DNA of 64,000 nucleotides, taken from assembly GCF_037975245.1 (NCBI RefSeq), contig NC_092572.1:30291989-30355988 (forward strand), read 5' to 3'. The stretch comes from Apostichopus japonicus. Taxonomy: Eukaryota > Echinodermata > Holothuroidea > Aspidochirotida > Stichopodidae. The position numbers and the translations under genes were made by a program. Below, in pieces: positions 1 to 11,432 of the stretch (the first letter of the stretch is position 1; the number at the start of each line of letters is the position of its first letter). Below the pieces are notes generated by a model. That model made no database searches, had not been told where the DNA came from, and was given only the letters and a program-made list of their open reading frames with translations.

Positions 1-94
1 GAATTCTTCCGAGGACGTGGTGATTCTTTAGAAATCACAACCGAGGACCTGAAATTCTTTTGTTCAAGTCCTCGGTTAGATAGCAAAACAAACG

Positions 95-121
95 CACACA
101 CACACACACACACACACACAC
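95..121. repeat. (CA)n microsatellite
   Basis: Uninterrupted CA dinucleotide run. It precedes a short hairpin that also follows a CA-rich stretch near 43460, so the pair may mark a small dispersed repeat. Confidence 0.95.
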
Positions 122-138
122 GCCAAGTTGAACGCATA

Positions 139-168
139 GGTTCCTTGCTTTGCAAAAAGCAAGGAACC
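139..168. repeat. 13-bp inverted repeat (hairpin)
   Basis: GGTTCCTTGCTTT at 139-151 is followed after 4 bases by its exact reverse complement at 156-168. A degenerate version with the same flanking words (a gaaTGCATAG-like lead and a CA-rich tract) occurs near 43460-43505, suggesting a dispersed repeat. Function unknown. Confidence 0.8.
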
Positions 169-197
169 AAAAAGGAAGAGTAGTCCAGTATTTAATA

Positions 198-3100
198 TAG
201 GCCATCAGCTGAAGCTCAAAATGTGGCTGTAAAATCAGTTTCGTTCCAGCAACACCGGGTCTAGATTTTTAATGCATTTTGGGGTAGTTTAATGCATCAC
301 AAACATTATATCAAAAGTTCTCCAAAAGATTTCCTGCAGTATTTTTGTAAGAAACCCTTGAAATTGGGTATGTTATGTAGACATTACGTGCTACGATGCA
401 ATGTATTAGGAACACATGTGCTAACGTTAGATTTGGTACAGTGGTGCATACATACCACTATATGTTAAATTACGACTGATATATTTTTTTTGTATAATAG
501 TTGGGTCAGGGTTACAAGAATGGTGGAAGAGGATTCTGGTCTAAGGGTCAGTGAGGGTTGTTTTCAGACATTACAAGTTGTGCCCCCCCCCCTCCATTTT
601 CGCCAAAATGGTAAAAAATCACATTTTCAACTTTGAAATATGAAATACAATTTTTGCACATTATAACTTAAGGGTTTTAATTATAAAAATGTACCACTTT
701 TAATAAACTCAGATATAATGCTTTGTAATAAATCAAATATTTTTAGATTTTCCCCCTATGTTATGAATGCATTTCGTCTGTGCATGTATGCGTAAATATA
801 CACATACAATGAAAAGTTCCTCTCCATAATTGTTACACTCCCCATCCAAACTGTTTTACAAATGCGACCCCCTCCCCCTCTACTTTACATGTAGCTAAAT
901 CCCTAGTTACAATGAGATGTACCAATGCCCCAAGACCAGTGAGCTATTTCTTTTGTATAAATCAATATATAAGTTGGCACACTAAGACGTCATGGCATAT
1001 CGTAGATGTGAAATAAAGTTATAGTCGGTATATATCCGTTACCTTAGTACTCTTTCTACAGTCTCCTGCAAAACTAGGTACTTTCTCCTTGTTACTGAAA
1101 CGACATGTTTATAATTCGTATTACTGCAAAAAGAGTTTCCAAGGGAGCTAACGCATAAAAGAAAAGATCGACAAGGTTTCGAATGGTATTTTGAATAATA
1201 ATAGTTCTATATTCTACAAATAATATGAATAATAAAGGTGAATGGTACAAATAAGTGAATAACAAAGACAGTTAACTTAAGCCCCAGATATAAAGAAATA
1301 ATGTATCTATTAAGACTGGGTCGATACACTCAATGGTGTAGTAGAGCTGGGCCTTTGCGATGATTCAAGATACAGGTTCTTCATCAAAAGGCGCGGCGCA
1401 GAATTAATAAGTGATTAAAGTTCATCCAAGGACAGTTGTACTAGTCTTAACAGTATCCACTTCAATTCACTGCATGGAAGTCAGATATGGTATGGAAAAG
1501 GGAAAGTCTATTCCGTAGTAGAGGTGAAGATAATTAGATGAAATAAAAGTCACTAAAGACTTGAATATCCTTCAGTCAAAACTTGAACAGATGCACAGAA
1601 CATATTAACAATATGAATAAAACAGGTAACGAAATGTTACGGCAAACAATAAAGAACCGTGATATTGGAACAGGGTCAGGGTCGATGGTTCCCCAACAAC
1701 AGTATATAAACCTTTGACTGGTTTCAGGACGCGGTATTTGCGTCATCGTCATCAGTAAATGTAGTTGTGAATATGCAAGAGGTAAAGCATGCCCATAACA
1801 CCCTCCTCCCCCCTCCCATCCCCTCTAAAAAAAAAGTGTGATTTGAAGAAAATGTGGATATTTATCAAAGGTGTCTGGTTGGTAGGGTAATCTACGTAAA
1901 ACTACTAATAGCTAAAATGAATATATGAATAAGATCATGTTTACTGGTTCCTTTAAACTCTGGGGAACAAAATAATGACAACATGACTTTGAAAAAGTTA
2001 ACCCTCTTCACAAACTTCAAACTTGATTAAAATTTCAGACTAAGATATCGAGATTTAACACCATCACAGTTCATCCTCCAAATCATCTTCCCCTGCATCA
2101 ACAATCTCAACATCTTCTTGGAAGTTGCTGCAATTTCTATATTTACATAGGTCTGTACACGGTAGTTGTGCATTCATTCAGGAACATCTTCCTTTAAGAC
2201 ATTTGCCGACTCTACAGCTACTGCTGACACACTGAAGCAAAACATCTGGGTCAGGTGGCTTCGTCATCCAAGTGATTATAAGGTCATCATTTTCAAGTTT
2301 ACATCCATGTCCCTCTGGTGAGAGTGCATCAATCCTTGGCTGCAATGCCCTACTGTGAATAGCAGCCTGGTTCGTGCAGCGCTTAACATGCTGGATCAGA
2401 GCATCTTTTGTTGGTGGTAAACTCTGCTCTGAGGAGGAGATGAACAGAACACCTTGTACCATGGTAGATCCACCCCTGAACACTCAATGAACCACACATT
2501 GAGAGAGTACTTTACCTTTCAATATCTGTATGTCTTCCTTGTCAAGAATTGTATCTAGTTTCTTCAACATAGAGAGTGGTACCTCACTTCAATGGCAACA
2601 CGGTCTTTTCCTCTAATATTCATAAAATCTGGGCTCATCTTTTTCCCGCTCTGCTGCTTGTCGAAGCAATACCTTAATAAAATGAAATAAAAAAAGCAAA
2701 TTGTTTTGCATTTTCTGTTGATCAAAATGTAAGTTTGAACAAATAAGAACTAAGACAATTTTATTTATATACCATGTGATCTGCTCATTATCTATGGACA
2801 AACAAAGACACATTCAAATTTTGCAAACCAGTGTCATGCAAAAAAGAATTAAAACAGGCTTTTTTTGACAGTACAGTACATTATCTCTTAATGTTATGGT
2901 TTAAATTATACAATGGTAGATTATATCTGTTACTAATAATAAAGGAGACAGATACTTGTTCATTTTGGTAAAGCTAGACAGGCTGACCATAAGACCTTGC
3001 AAACCTAACCATATTGCACCTTTGTTACACTTATTTTTCTAACTAATATAATATCTCTATCATTCAAATAAAGGGCCACAGTAAGAAAACTATGAAGCCT

Positions 3101-4139
3101 GTATTTAACACTTAGGTTAGTGCCCCAGATGGAGAATTTGAAACAAATTTCCGTTCCTACCACCTTATAACAAAACAAATCAGATGACGATGCCACTAAG
3201 TAATTATATTATGTTCAAGTCCAACACTGTGCCCTTTGACTTGGATTCTATCCCTTAAGAGCTACTGATCTTGCATTATGCAACTTCTCTAAACACTTCA
3301 ACTATGCCACAGAAGTACAAGTAGAGTCGTGTAGTATGCTTAGGCTTACTGTACCTCCATCGAAAGTCTCTGCCTGCTGCAGCTTGTCCCGTTTGCAACG
3401 CCTAGTAATGTATTGTTTCTTTTCCCACATATAATAAATTGAACAGGCAATACACCAGAGCTTCTGCTTGGTTTCCTCGATCTTTTCAGTCAATTCTTCG
3501 TTTAAAATCATATGGGGTCTCCTCTGGAACTGTCCGTTTTCTTGCAGCAATGTGCTTGCTATCAATGAACCGCCTGTAACACTTATCGTGGAACCCCATC
3601 ATACTATGCTGTTGAACACACGCTTGATCGTAGTAGGCCATGGAGTAATCAGTAGTACGGCGATATCACTGTCTCCGCCGCTGAGATTAAGCCAATCTTT
3701 AGCGCAGGAAGTAACTTTATTCCATCGTTTATTCGTCAATGCCTTGAATGCTTCAAATTTTACAGATTCAATGTGCACTGAGCACTGTAGATTTCCGTGT
3801 GTCGGAGACTGACTAGCGCCCGTGGGAGCCGCCATGTTTGTTGTTTTCTACAAAGATTGCACACAGAACTCATGGCTCATTGGACAATTCATATCACATG
3901 GTACAGATATCTCACTGGCGCACAACTTTTGAACGTAAAACGGCAGGTTTCTTAACATACGCAATAAAAAATATAGTTCGATCTTTCGAGCGGAATTGCA
4001 AAAAAACTGCAGGAAAGTACATGGAGAACTTTTGGATCATTAATCTTAGTTAATTTATGTATTCAATGCTGTAGAGAAATTTTAGACCCGCAGTTGCTGG
4101 AACGAAACAAGCGAATTTCGACCTTCAGCTGATGGCCTA
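198..4139 (-). mobile_element. TIR DNA transposon, degenerate, about 3.9 kb
   Basis: The ends are imperfect inverted repeats of roughly 65-70 bp. The left end starts TAGGCCATCAGCTGAAG at 198, and the right end finishes with the complement at 4139. Both continue inward through TTTCGTTCCAGCAAC and a GGGTCTA block. ATA occurs directly outside both ends (195-197 and 4140-4142), a possible 3-bp target duplication. The only coding remnant is on the minus strand (2064-3835). A 3-bp duplication and a large cysteine-rich protein would fit Academ-like elements, but that assignment is a guess. The remaining interior (about 300-2060) shows no gene; it is AT-rich with homopolymer runs. Confidence 0.8.
2064..3835 (-). 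pseudogene. Cysteine-rich transposon-encoded protein, decayed and partly deleted
   Basis: Several minus-strand blocks read as one family seen in marine invertebrate and fish mobile elements. An N-terminal block (3835-3599) has a KRW-x-K motif. It is followed by FHDKCYRRF (about 3590-3560) in a shifted frame, then KLWCIAC and KRDKLQQAETFDGG (3460-3350). Next comes IRGKDRVAIEVRYHSLC (about 2625-2575), and last a C-terminal CXC-type cysteine cluster (2483-2064). Breaks seen: frame changes between blocks, two stops after YHSLC, and a TGA at 2178-2180 exactly where the CSC motif needs cysteine; the frame stays open after it to 2064. The large central part of the usual protein is missing. Family recognition is from memory; the exact superfamily is not certain. 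Confidence 0.65.
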
Positions 4140-4435
4140 ATACCATTGTTCACAACAATAAAGACATTTATAAGTGATGCCGCTGGTATCGCCAAGGCTT
4201 TTAACGACTACTTCACAAATATACTGTAGGGAAAGAACTTGAAGAAAATATTCACTGCAACTCTGACGCTGACCAGTGTATGGATACTGGTTCGCCGCCA
4301 TTTTTCTTTCACCTGTTAGAAGAAATACTCAAAGGGATCAACTCTTTGAAAGATGAAAGATGTTAAATCTCCCGGATGGAATTCAACTCCCAATGTCTTG
4401 AAATCAGTTTCTCATGTCATTGTCCCCATTCAATC

Positions 4436-5343
4436 GGGTACACGTTGTCAGTCCGACACGTTTTCAGTCTGAAAATAAGATCCATGTTTTTAATCCGAAG
4501 AAACAAGTTGTCAGTGGGACAGTTTTCAGTCCGAAAATAAAATACAAGTTTTTAGTCAAAAAAAAACAAGTTTTCAGTCCGACACATTCTCAGTCCGAAA
4601 ATAAAATCCACATTCTCAGTCGGAGCTTAAATATATACTGTTTGTTATATATATAGGCCTATATATTATTAAATTATCATATATATGTACAGTATACAGT
4701 ATATATATATATATATATATTGATATATATATATATATATATATTGATATATATATATATATATATATCATATGACTCATAATTGACAAATAAGGAGTAA
4801 AGTTTTAGAAAATATATTGAGACCATCGTCGGCAATACTTAGCAGTCGAATGAAAAGTAAAAAATGTAATACAATGAAAGTATGACGCTAGATAAGTGTA
4901 AGTTGCATTGATGGAATTAGAACCAAATACACCATGACTATACAGGAAGCAGATTAAGGAGCAAAGAACGGATTACATATTTGTAGAACTGATAGTTGTT
5001 AAGGGGTCCCAAGTCTTTGTTGAGGCCAGTGATGTGAGACTTAATACGAAAGATTCAATCGATTTCTTTACTAGCAGTTCGGGCTGTCCCCGTTTATTGG
5101 TGATATTATGGCATTAAAACTGCATGCTTTCATTCCCCAACTGAAAACGTGTATATCATTTTCCGACTGAAAACGTGTATTTCATTTTCGGACTGAAAAC
5201 GTGTATTTCATTTTCAGACTGAAAACGTGTATTTCATTTTCGGACTGAAAACGTGTATTTCATTTTCGGACTGAAAACGTGTATTTCATTTTCGGACTGA
5301 AAACTTGTCGGACTGAAAACTTGTCGGACTGAGGGGTGTACCC
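4436..5343. mobile_element. Nested 908-bp non-autonomous TIR/foldback element
   Basis: The sequence CATTCAATC stands on both sides (4427-4435 and 5344-5352), a 9-bp target duplication. Termini are GGGTACAC at the left and GTGTACCC at the right. Subterminal arrays of a 'cagtccga' word run inward: TTTTCAGTCCGAAAAT-like copies at 4440-4625, and inverted copies every ~26 bp at 5140-5330. These give extended imperfect inverted arms. The centre holds a TA microsatellite and no credible gene. The 9-bp duplication would fit Mutator-like or Merlin-like movement; not decided. Confidence 0.85.
4657..4770. repeat. (TA)n microsatellite with periodic TTGA
   Basis: Long alternating TA tracts broken twice by TTGA, inside the 4436-5343 element. 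Confidence 0.9.
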
Positions 5344-6600
5344 CATTCAATCATGTGCTCTCCTCTGGTATCTACCCCATGGCCTTAAAATAGCTAAAAT
5401 TGTCTCGATCATTAAAAAGGGTGATCACAAACTTCCTGAAAACTATAGTATCGCCCTATTGGCTTATTACCCTGTTTCAACAAATCACTTGAAAGAATAA
5501 TTGAAAAACGTTTTGTGAATATTGGGATAAGAGTGATATCCTCTCTGATTTTCAGTTTGGTTTCAGGAAAGGTCATGACCCTAATCATGCTATTCTTGAA
5601 ATGTTACATTGTATTCTTTCATACTTGGACAAGGGCGAAAATGTTCTTAGATCTGAAGAAGGCGTTTGATACTGTCGATCATAAAATTCTCCTTAAAAAG
5701 CTTTATGCACACGGCATTCGAGGAAAAGCATACAGTGTATGATGTCATGTCCAGCTACCTATCCAATAGAAGACAGTGTATGTATGTTAATGGTATTTTA
5801 TCCGACCGGTGTATTCTTAATACTGGCGTTCCTCAGGGGTCAGTGTTGGGACCATTGTTATTTCTTATTTATGTGAACTATATTAGAACGTATAGTTCCT
5901 AAAGATCCTTTGAGGCTCTTTGCTGACGACACGAACGTGCTTGTCATGGATGACACAAATTGTGTAAACCTTCAGTCCGAGGCCAAAGCGACTATAGGGA
6001 AACTAAAATACTAGTTTGACACAAACAGACTTGTACACTACACCTTGGTAAAACCAATTATACAGTATTTCACTGTAGAGCATGATTTTCATCCCTGCCC
6101 AGATTCCTTTACTCTTAATAATACTCAGATCTGTAGAACAACTCAAGTGCCAAATACTTGGGGGTTCTTATTGATGATAAACTGACCTTCAAGCCATATA
6201 TAGATGACAATTGCAACAGCCTTATCAAGTACACAGGCATTTTCTATCGCCTTAGATGTTCACTTCCACTCACCGTCGCTGTCCAGATATACTATGCACT
6301 AGTCTATGCTAGGATATCATACGGTGTGGAAACCTCAAAGTCAACGATGTTCATATTTTCAAAATGTGTACTTTTGCTTACAAATACGTTAACAATGCAC
6401 TGCCTCGTGTCTTTCGAAACACCCAAGAATTGGGTCAGAATCCCAAACATCACAAGAACAAATGTACTATTCTCTGTTACTAGACACCGCTCTAAACATG
6501 GAAAGTTTGTGCTAAACAATTACTGTTGTAAAATAACTGGTATTAGACTTTTAAAATCATGTGCTTCATTTAGGTATCAAAGAGTATAAATCTAACTTCC

Positions 6601-7311
6601 AAGTACCATGATTCATATTATTGTCAATTTTGTTTTGTAAATTCTGTTTTCCTTTTTTTACTTAGTTCTCTTATTTTCTATCTTTTTCTTTACCTGGGTT
6701 ACTATCTTAGATAAACATTTTATGTTTTTTCTAGCATCCTGTATAGCAAAGGCTTCATATTTGACGCACCTCCGTAATTGACGCACCTTCAACTATTACT
6801 AGAAACGATACAGCAGGCCACCTAACCTTTTTGCAGTCAAGCAGAATTACATATTTCATGAGTTTGAATCCATTTCAGCTATTTGCTGACCAAATTGTGG
6901 TACAGTATTTTTTAAGCTTTTAACACCCTCCCCCAGTTTTGCACATTTTTTGGGCATTTGGAAATAACAACATTACCTCAATATGATAACACCACTCTCT
7001 GGGACCTGACCTGTCTGAGCTTAGAGGCTCAGCTCATAGCAAACAGCATCTAAACTCAATGGATGTATACTAAGGCCTACACTACAGTTATCTTATGACG
7101 AATGTGTCAATTTAGGGGTATGAAAGATCTTGACAGGGCAGACAATTTGTGGTCAAATTCTGCTCAATTTTACGGTGCATAAGCACAGAACCTTCAATAT
7201 TTTGAGATCATAACATTTCTGAGGAACTACATATGAAAAACACATATATACATTGGATTTTTCCTTGATAGACATCGTTGATCAAATCCTTGAGTGCGTC
7301 AATTATGAGCC
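6601..7311. other. No gene seen; AT-rich spacer between RT relics
   Basis: T-rich sequence, then a stretch with two close copies of a 'gacgcacctYc' word (about 6760-6790). No open frame with recognisable content on either strand. Confidence 0.5.
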
Positions 7312-7650
7312 CACCATGCTATTAACCGAAGAATTGGTATAACCAACGGTGCTCTCAACACACTGTCGAGCATTTTCAAAAGCAAAAACATAAGCCGGAA
7401 CATTAAGCTTAGGATTTTTGAGACTTTATTTCGAAGGCCCTTGATCGCAAAATTGACACTTTTCAAAGGAGACTACTTCGAAATATTCTCAACATTAGAT
7501 GGACCAATCATAATTTGTTATCAAATGATGAGCTCTACAACGAAACCAAACAAACACCTTGGTCATCCATAGTTGCACATAGAAGATTGAGATTTTTCGG
7601 TCATGTAGCAAGACTCCAGGAGGACGCTCCAGCAAAGGTTGCTGAGACGT
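7312..7650 (+). pseudogene. C-terminal fragment of a second LINE-type RT
   Basis: Reads NRRIGITNGALNTL, a SKNIS motif and KLRIFETLF (about 7322-7425). After a frame change come LLRNILNIRW and RRLRFFGHVARLQEDAPAKV (about 7470-7640). The RRLR-FGHV-R motif is characteristic of the end of many non-LTR ORF2 proteins. The central tyrosine-rich part is missing between the two blocks, and no upstream RT palm belongs to it, so it is a short dead fragment of a family different from the relic at 4147-6600. Confidence 0.8.
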
Positions 7651-7998
7651 ACTGCTTAACCAGTATATATTATATACCATTACTGCACTGTTTTTGTATG
7701 TCTATGTATATGCGAAATATATTAACTGAACTGAACACGGTAACATACATTCAAGAGACAATTCTCAACAATATTACTCACCAGCTCTGATCATGTCATC
7801 CTAGTTTGTTACAACCAGTCCTAATCGTTACTTCGTAACGCTATATAGCCTTATCGACAGCATGGGTACCGATTCTGCTAATTTTGATAAATATGATTAT
7901 TGAGTGACCAGAGTAGATAATAAATTTTGCTATGCCCGTTTTCAATTTTGTCAGACACAGTATAGTATGGAACGCGAAAAGGGCAACCTTATTTCGTT
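7651..7998. other. No gene seen
   Basis: AT-rich sequence between the RT fragment and the first minisatellite; nothing recognisable. Confidence 0.5.
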
Positions 7999-8190
7999 GT
8001 CTAAACTAAGTTTGTTGCTGTCTAAACTAAAGTTGTTGCTGCTGTTTTTACCATGTTGTTGCCTAAACTTGCGCTGTTATCTAAACTTACGTTGTTGCCT
8101 AAACTTACGTTGTTGTCTAAACTTTTGTTGTTGCCTAAACTTCCGTTGTCGCCTGAACTTTTGTTGCTGCCTAAACTTAAGTTGTGGCCG
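7999..8190. repeat. ~18-bp minisatellite, copy 1
   Basis: Degenerate tandem copies of a unit like TTGTTGCCTAAACTTACG, about ten copies. The related array at 8475-8627 has the same phase and orientation. Confidence 0.85.
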
Positions 8191-8297
8191 TGGCTATTCT
8201 TACAACGAGTCGTAACAATTATTTATAAACTATTCTTACGACAAAGGCAAATTCAAGCGCAGTAAAGTAAATAAAGCAACTGCGCATGTAGTAGGGG

Positions 8298-8363
8298 TAA
8301 CCCTAACCCTAAACATAACCCTAAACCTCAATCCTAACCCTAACCCTTACCCTAACCCTAACC
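8298..8363 (+). repeat. Interstitial telomeric repeat (CCCTAA)n
   Basis: About ten degenerate CCCTAA hexamers (TTAGGG on the minus strand) with variants CCCTAAA, CCTCAA and CCCTTA. It sits between two copies of a 'gcaactgcgcatg' word (about 8276 and 8416). Confidence 0.85.
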
Positions 8364-8447
8364 GGAAATTATTGTTTCTCCTCGTCGTAAAAATAGTACT
8401 CCTGGTCATGTAAATAGCAACTGCGCATGCGTAGTCGGGAATTATTC

Positions 8448-8463
8448 TTACGACTAGTCGTAA
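8448..8463. repeat. Perfect 16-bp palindrome
   Basis: TTACGACTAGTCGTAA is its own reverse complement. A diverged copy (TTACAACGAGTCGTAA) lies near 8200, on the far side of the telomeric block. Confidence 0.85.
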
Positions 8464-8474
8464 CAATAGCCACT

Positions 8475-8627
8475 TTGTTAAGTTGTTGCCTAAATTTCCG
8501 TTGTTGTCTAAACTTTCGTTGTCGTCTAAACTTTCGTTGTTGTCTAAACTTTCGTTGTCTAAACTTCCGTTGTTGTCTAAACTTTCGTGGTTGTCTAAAC
8601 TTCCGTTGTTGTCTAAACTTACGTTCA
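8475..8627. repeat. ~18-bp minisatellite, copy 2
   Basis: About eight tandem copies of a unit like TTGTTGTCTAAACTTTCG, more homogeneous than the array at 7999-8190. Its reading frames are open on both strands only because of the repeat; no gene is inferred. Confidence 0.85.
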
Positions 8628-8639
8628 TTCATACTTAGT

Positions 8640-9395
8640 AAAGATTCCTAAATCCTATTGGTCCATTCAGGTCAGCTGACCGTAGTTAATCCTGTGAGTA
8701 ACGCACAGTAAAATTACGGGGCATCACTTTAATAAATCTTTGGTTATATGTAACCAAAAAGAGAGTAGCGCTTCACAGAAGGCAGTACAGTGTTGCTGGC
8801 CCTAACTCACTCTGGCATATTGATGGAAAGTTGGAAACCATAAATTAATAAGGTAGGCCTACATCCAATATACATTTAGGAAGTTGACATAAAGCATACA
8901 TGCTTAACATATAATTTGAGGCCACCCACATGTTAGAAGATGTGTGAAAATGGTGATTTAAAAAAAAAAAAATTCAAGTTCTTGAATCTTGAATATTAAG
9001 CAACGGCTGATATTGCATGGAGGCAGACACAGAATTTCAATCCTATAACAATCGACAGTAATGATATTATCATATGTGCAGTACACAAATTGGATGCTGT
9101 GTGTGTGTAATATGTGGCAACCACCAGTGGATGCTTTGTTTGACATTGCTATTAATTTCTAAAGTAGGACTACTGTACATTAGTACTACTGTACAGTAGT
9201 ACTTGAACAGGAATCATCATGGTTGTAATTCATGTTTGTTTTCTAACTTAAAAGATTAAATTTGATAATTAAACCAACTGTCGATCATGCATGCAATTTT
9301 CATGTTTAATTTTTAAGATGGCGTTATGTAATACATGGGGGCATTGATGGTTACAGCAGAATTCCAGTTTTCTTAAGGTGCTCCACTAACAACAG
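8640..9395. other. No gene seen upstream of the integrase-core exon
   Basis: Contains a small duplicated 'gtactactgtaca' word (9168-9200) and an A-run; probably an intron or decayed 5' part of the next gene. Confidence 0.4.
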
Positions 9396-9604
9396 GGATT
9401 CACACAATGCTTTCTGCATTTAAGGAAGGTGTTTTGCAGAATGGGTTGCCATGGACAGTCAGATCTGACAAGGGTGGTGAGAATACCAGTGTCTGTGCAT
9501 TCATGATGGCACATCCTTTAAGAGGGCCAAGGCGTGGGCACTTCATTACAGGAAGGAGTGTCCACAATCAGAGAATTGAAAGACTTTGGAGAGATATGTT
9601 CACA
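9396..9604 (+). CDS. Integrase-core (DDE) domain exon, partial gene
   Basis: Frame from an AG acceptor (9394-9395) to a GTAAGT donor (9605). It reads [11 protein letters not shown], then [20 protein letters not shown] and LWRDMF. The D of RSDKGGEN and the E of NQRIERLW are the second aspartate and the glutamate of a retroviral-type integrase fold. The spacing and the [15 protein letters not shown] block match a multi-copy family of integrase-core proteins common in fish and marine invertebrates. There is no stop inside. Exons for the first catalytic aspartate were not found upstream, so this is a fragment or a gene whose other exons I cannot see. It ends in phase 0, matching the exon at 10674. 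Confidence 0.7.
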
Positions 9605-10673
9605 GTAAGTTTTAAGCTCAACCCACTAATATCACTTAATGTAAATGGGTAAAATGTCTGTCTCTTTGTTATAAAGCCTACTTCTACTACAATTGGTGGC
9701 TGATTTTTCTGAAATTTGCAGTGAAGGTGCCACATTGGGATACAACTTGTTCATGAAAAGAAGGTTAATTCAAGACAGAATTTTCTGTTCCAAAGTTGAT
9801 AGTGTAATAACAAACCGTTGTTTGTTTCTGTCATAGTTTCCTCACTTGTGGGATAAGGTTTGTTTAATAAAATGTTAAATTCCCCTTCATTGATTATAAT
9901 GCAAACAACAGTCTTATGACATTGCATAGGTAATAACATTGCATAAGTTATTTAATCAGAATTATACTTGTAAAAAGTTGTTAGCAAAGTGAAAGAATCA
10001 TATAGTGCTTAATGTCCTTAACATTGTAATTGCACACTTTGACTCCAACTGACTTAGCATTTGTCACATCGAGTTATGTATACAACACAAGGGTTGTCAT
10101 GGTAACAAATTAGGTTATGCAATGGAAGGCCTGCTTTGACTTGACCTCAAAACATCTTCATGGGCCTTTTCTTGGGTTAACTATTTGGGTTTTTTATATT
10201 CAACTTGAAACTTTGAAATTTTGTCATACTGGGCTATCAACCACAGAATAGCCCCTCAATGCACAGCATTATTGCAGTTCATCACTTAAGGAATATCCAT
10301 TGTTATTGTAAACCTAGAACAATTGTAAGGCAACATGGCTGTGACTATTGCTTTCATAAACCTTCAATCTGTTTCCTTGTAATTATTCTGTGGGTTATTT
10401 CATCAAAACTTATGAATATAATCCAAATTAGAACCCCTCCCCCCATTCTATATCCTCCCATAACTGTGGCTGATGCTCACTCAGAATGTATGGGATCATT
10501 TAAATAGAATGTACAGGACCTGCCTTGCTGTTAAGATTGAGAACTCAATTGAAGATGTAACAATGTAGATCAAAGAGACTACACAACAATATCTTTAGTA
10601 TATCCTATTTTGCAACATTGCCACTGAAAGCAATATAACAATTTTACAGTATTGATATTATTTTTTTATGCAG
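9605..10673 (+). other. Presumed intron of the integrase-core gene
   Basis: Begins GTAAGT and ends TTTTTTTATGCAG. The usual middle part of the protein (after LWRDMF) is not visible here, so an exon is either missing or unrecognised. Confidence 0.45.
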
Positions 10674-10862
10674 GCAGAGTTTAAACAGTACATGCCAGAG
10701 CAGGCAGGGAATGAAACCACAGCTGTCAACATCCCTGGAGGGATATTACTGAATGAGGATCAGCTTTTAGCTCTCAATGATAATTTCAGTTTAGTTGATG
10801 AAGACCAAATCAGTTACTTCAGTGCTGCTAAGGAATTTATCTACAACCTCATTTACCATTAA
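10674..10862 (+). CDS. C-terminal exon of the integrase-core protein
   Basis: Starts after a polypyrimidine tract and CAG in phase 0 and runs 62 codons to TAA. It is acidic and includes NIPGGILLNEDQL and LVDEDQISYFSAAKEFIYNL. This resembles the C-terminal tail that follows the integrase core in the same family, where a proline-rich linker leads to a short helical end. Link to the 9396-9604 exon rests on phase, distance and family layout only. No catalytic residues are expected here. Confidence 0.5.
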   Translation, partial: AEFKQYMPEQAGNETTAVNIPGGILLNEDQLLALNDNFSLVDEDQISYFSAAKEFIYNLIYH

Positions 10863-11424
10863 GTTAAACCAGTTTAGCAGAAGTAAACTATGCACATTCA
10901 AGTTGACACAAGCTATATTATAATCAGACCATACAGTAAACTGTTACTATTACTACACTTCCTACATTTATACTTCACATTCTTGACATTGTCAGGGACA
11001 GTTAAAAAAAGGTCCTGTTTGGGTAAATGGAGAAATGGTTTGGGTAAATGTTTCCTAACTTTATTACAAAACAATATAAAAGCAAAAATGAATACAGGCA
11101 AATCATATGTAGTTTACTATATTTAAGTCACCCGTTGAATGACCTTACATGGAAACTTGACCACTACTGAAAACTTGTTACTCTAAACCCTTTAACTTTA
11201 GCAAAACTTAAAAGACCTTGTTTTTCCTAAAGATTCCTACCAAGGCATATGTGAAAGGTTCCAATATATGTGGAAACATATGCCCAAGGTCATACAAGTT
11301 CAACACAGAATGTAATTTGCATTATAAATTGGCATATAGGAATGTAAGTGCAGGTTTAACTTTTAGTACAAAATCTTTAAAGAAGTAAATTTTGGTCTCA
11401 CCTAAAATCGCACTTTGATATACA
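10863..11424. other. No gene seen
   Basis: 3' flank of the preceding gene; AT-rich, no recognisable motif. Confidence 0.4.
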
Positions 11425-11432
11425 TTTTAGAC

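Larger units (their letters stand above)
4147..6600 (+). pseudogene. Non-LTR retrotransposon reverse transcriptase relic, split by an insertion
   Basis: The left piece (4147-4435) reads IAKAFNDYFTNI and a KSPG block in broken frames. The right piece (5353-6600) reads IKKGDHKLPENY, then FLDLKKAFDTVDHKILLKKL (5645-5704), TGVPQGSVLGPLLFLIYVN (about 5821-5880) and the catalytic FADDTN (about 5918-5935). It ends with a thumb/C-terminal part (LLIDDKLTFKPY, about 6160) and a degraded end near 6590. These are RT palm motifs of the LINE class. There are at least four frame changes and several stops, so it is dead. The interruption at 4436-5343 carries its own target duplication, so the RT copy is older than that insertion. 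6601-6720 is T-rich and may be the 3' untranslated tail. Confidence 0.85.

Noticed and set aside
8347-8632. Asparagine/leucine- or arginine/phenylalanine-rich open frames over the minisatellite
   Set aside because: Simple translations of an 18-bp repeat open on both strands.
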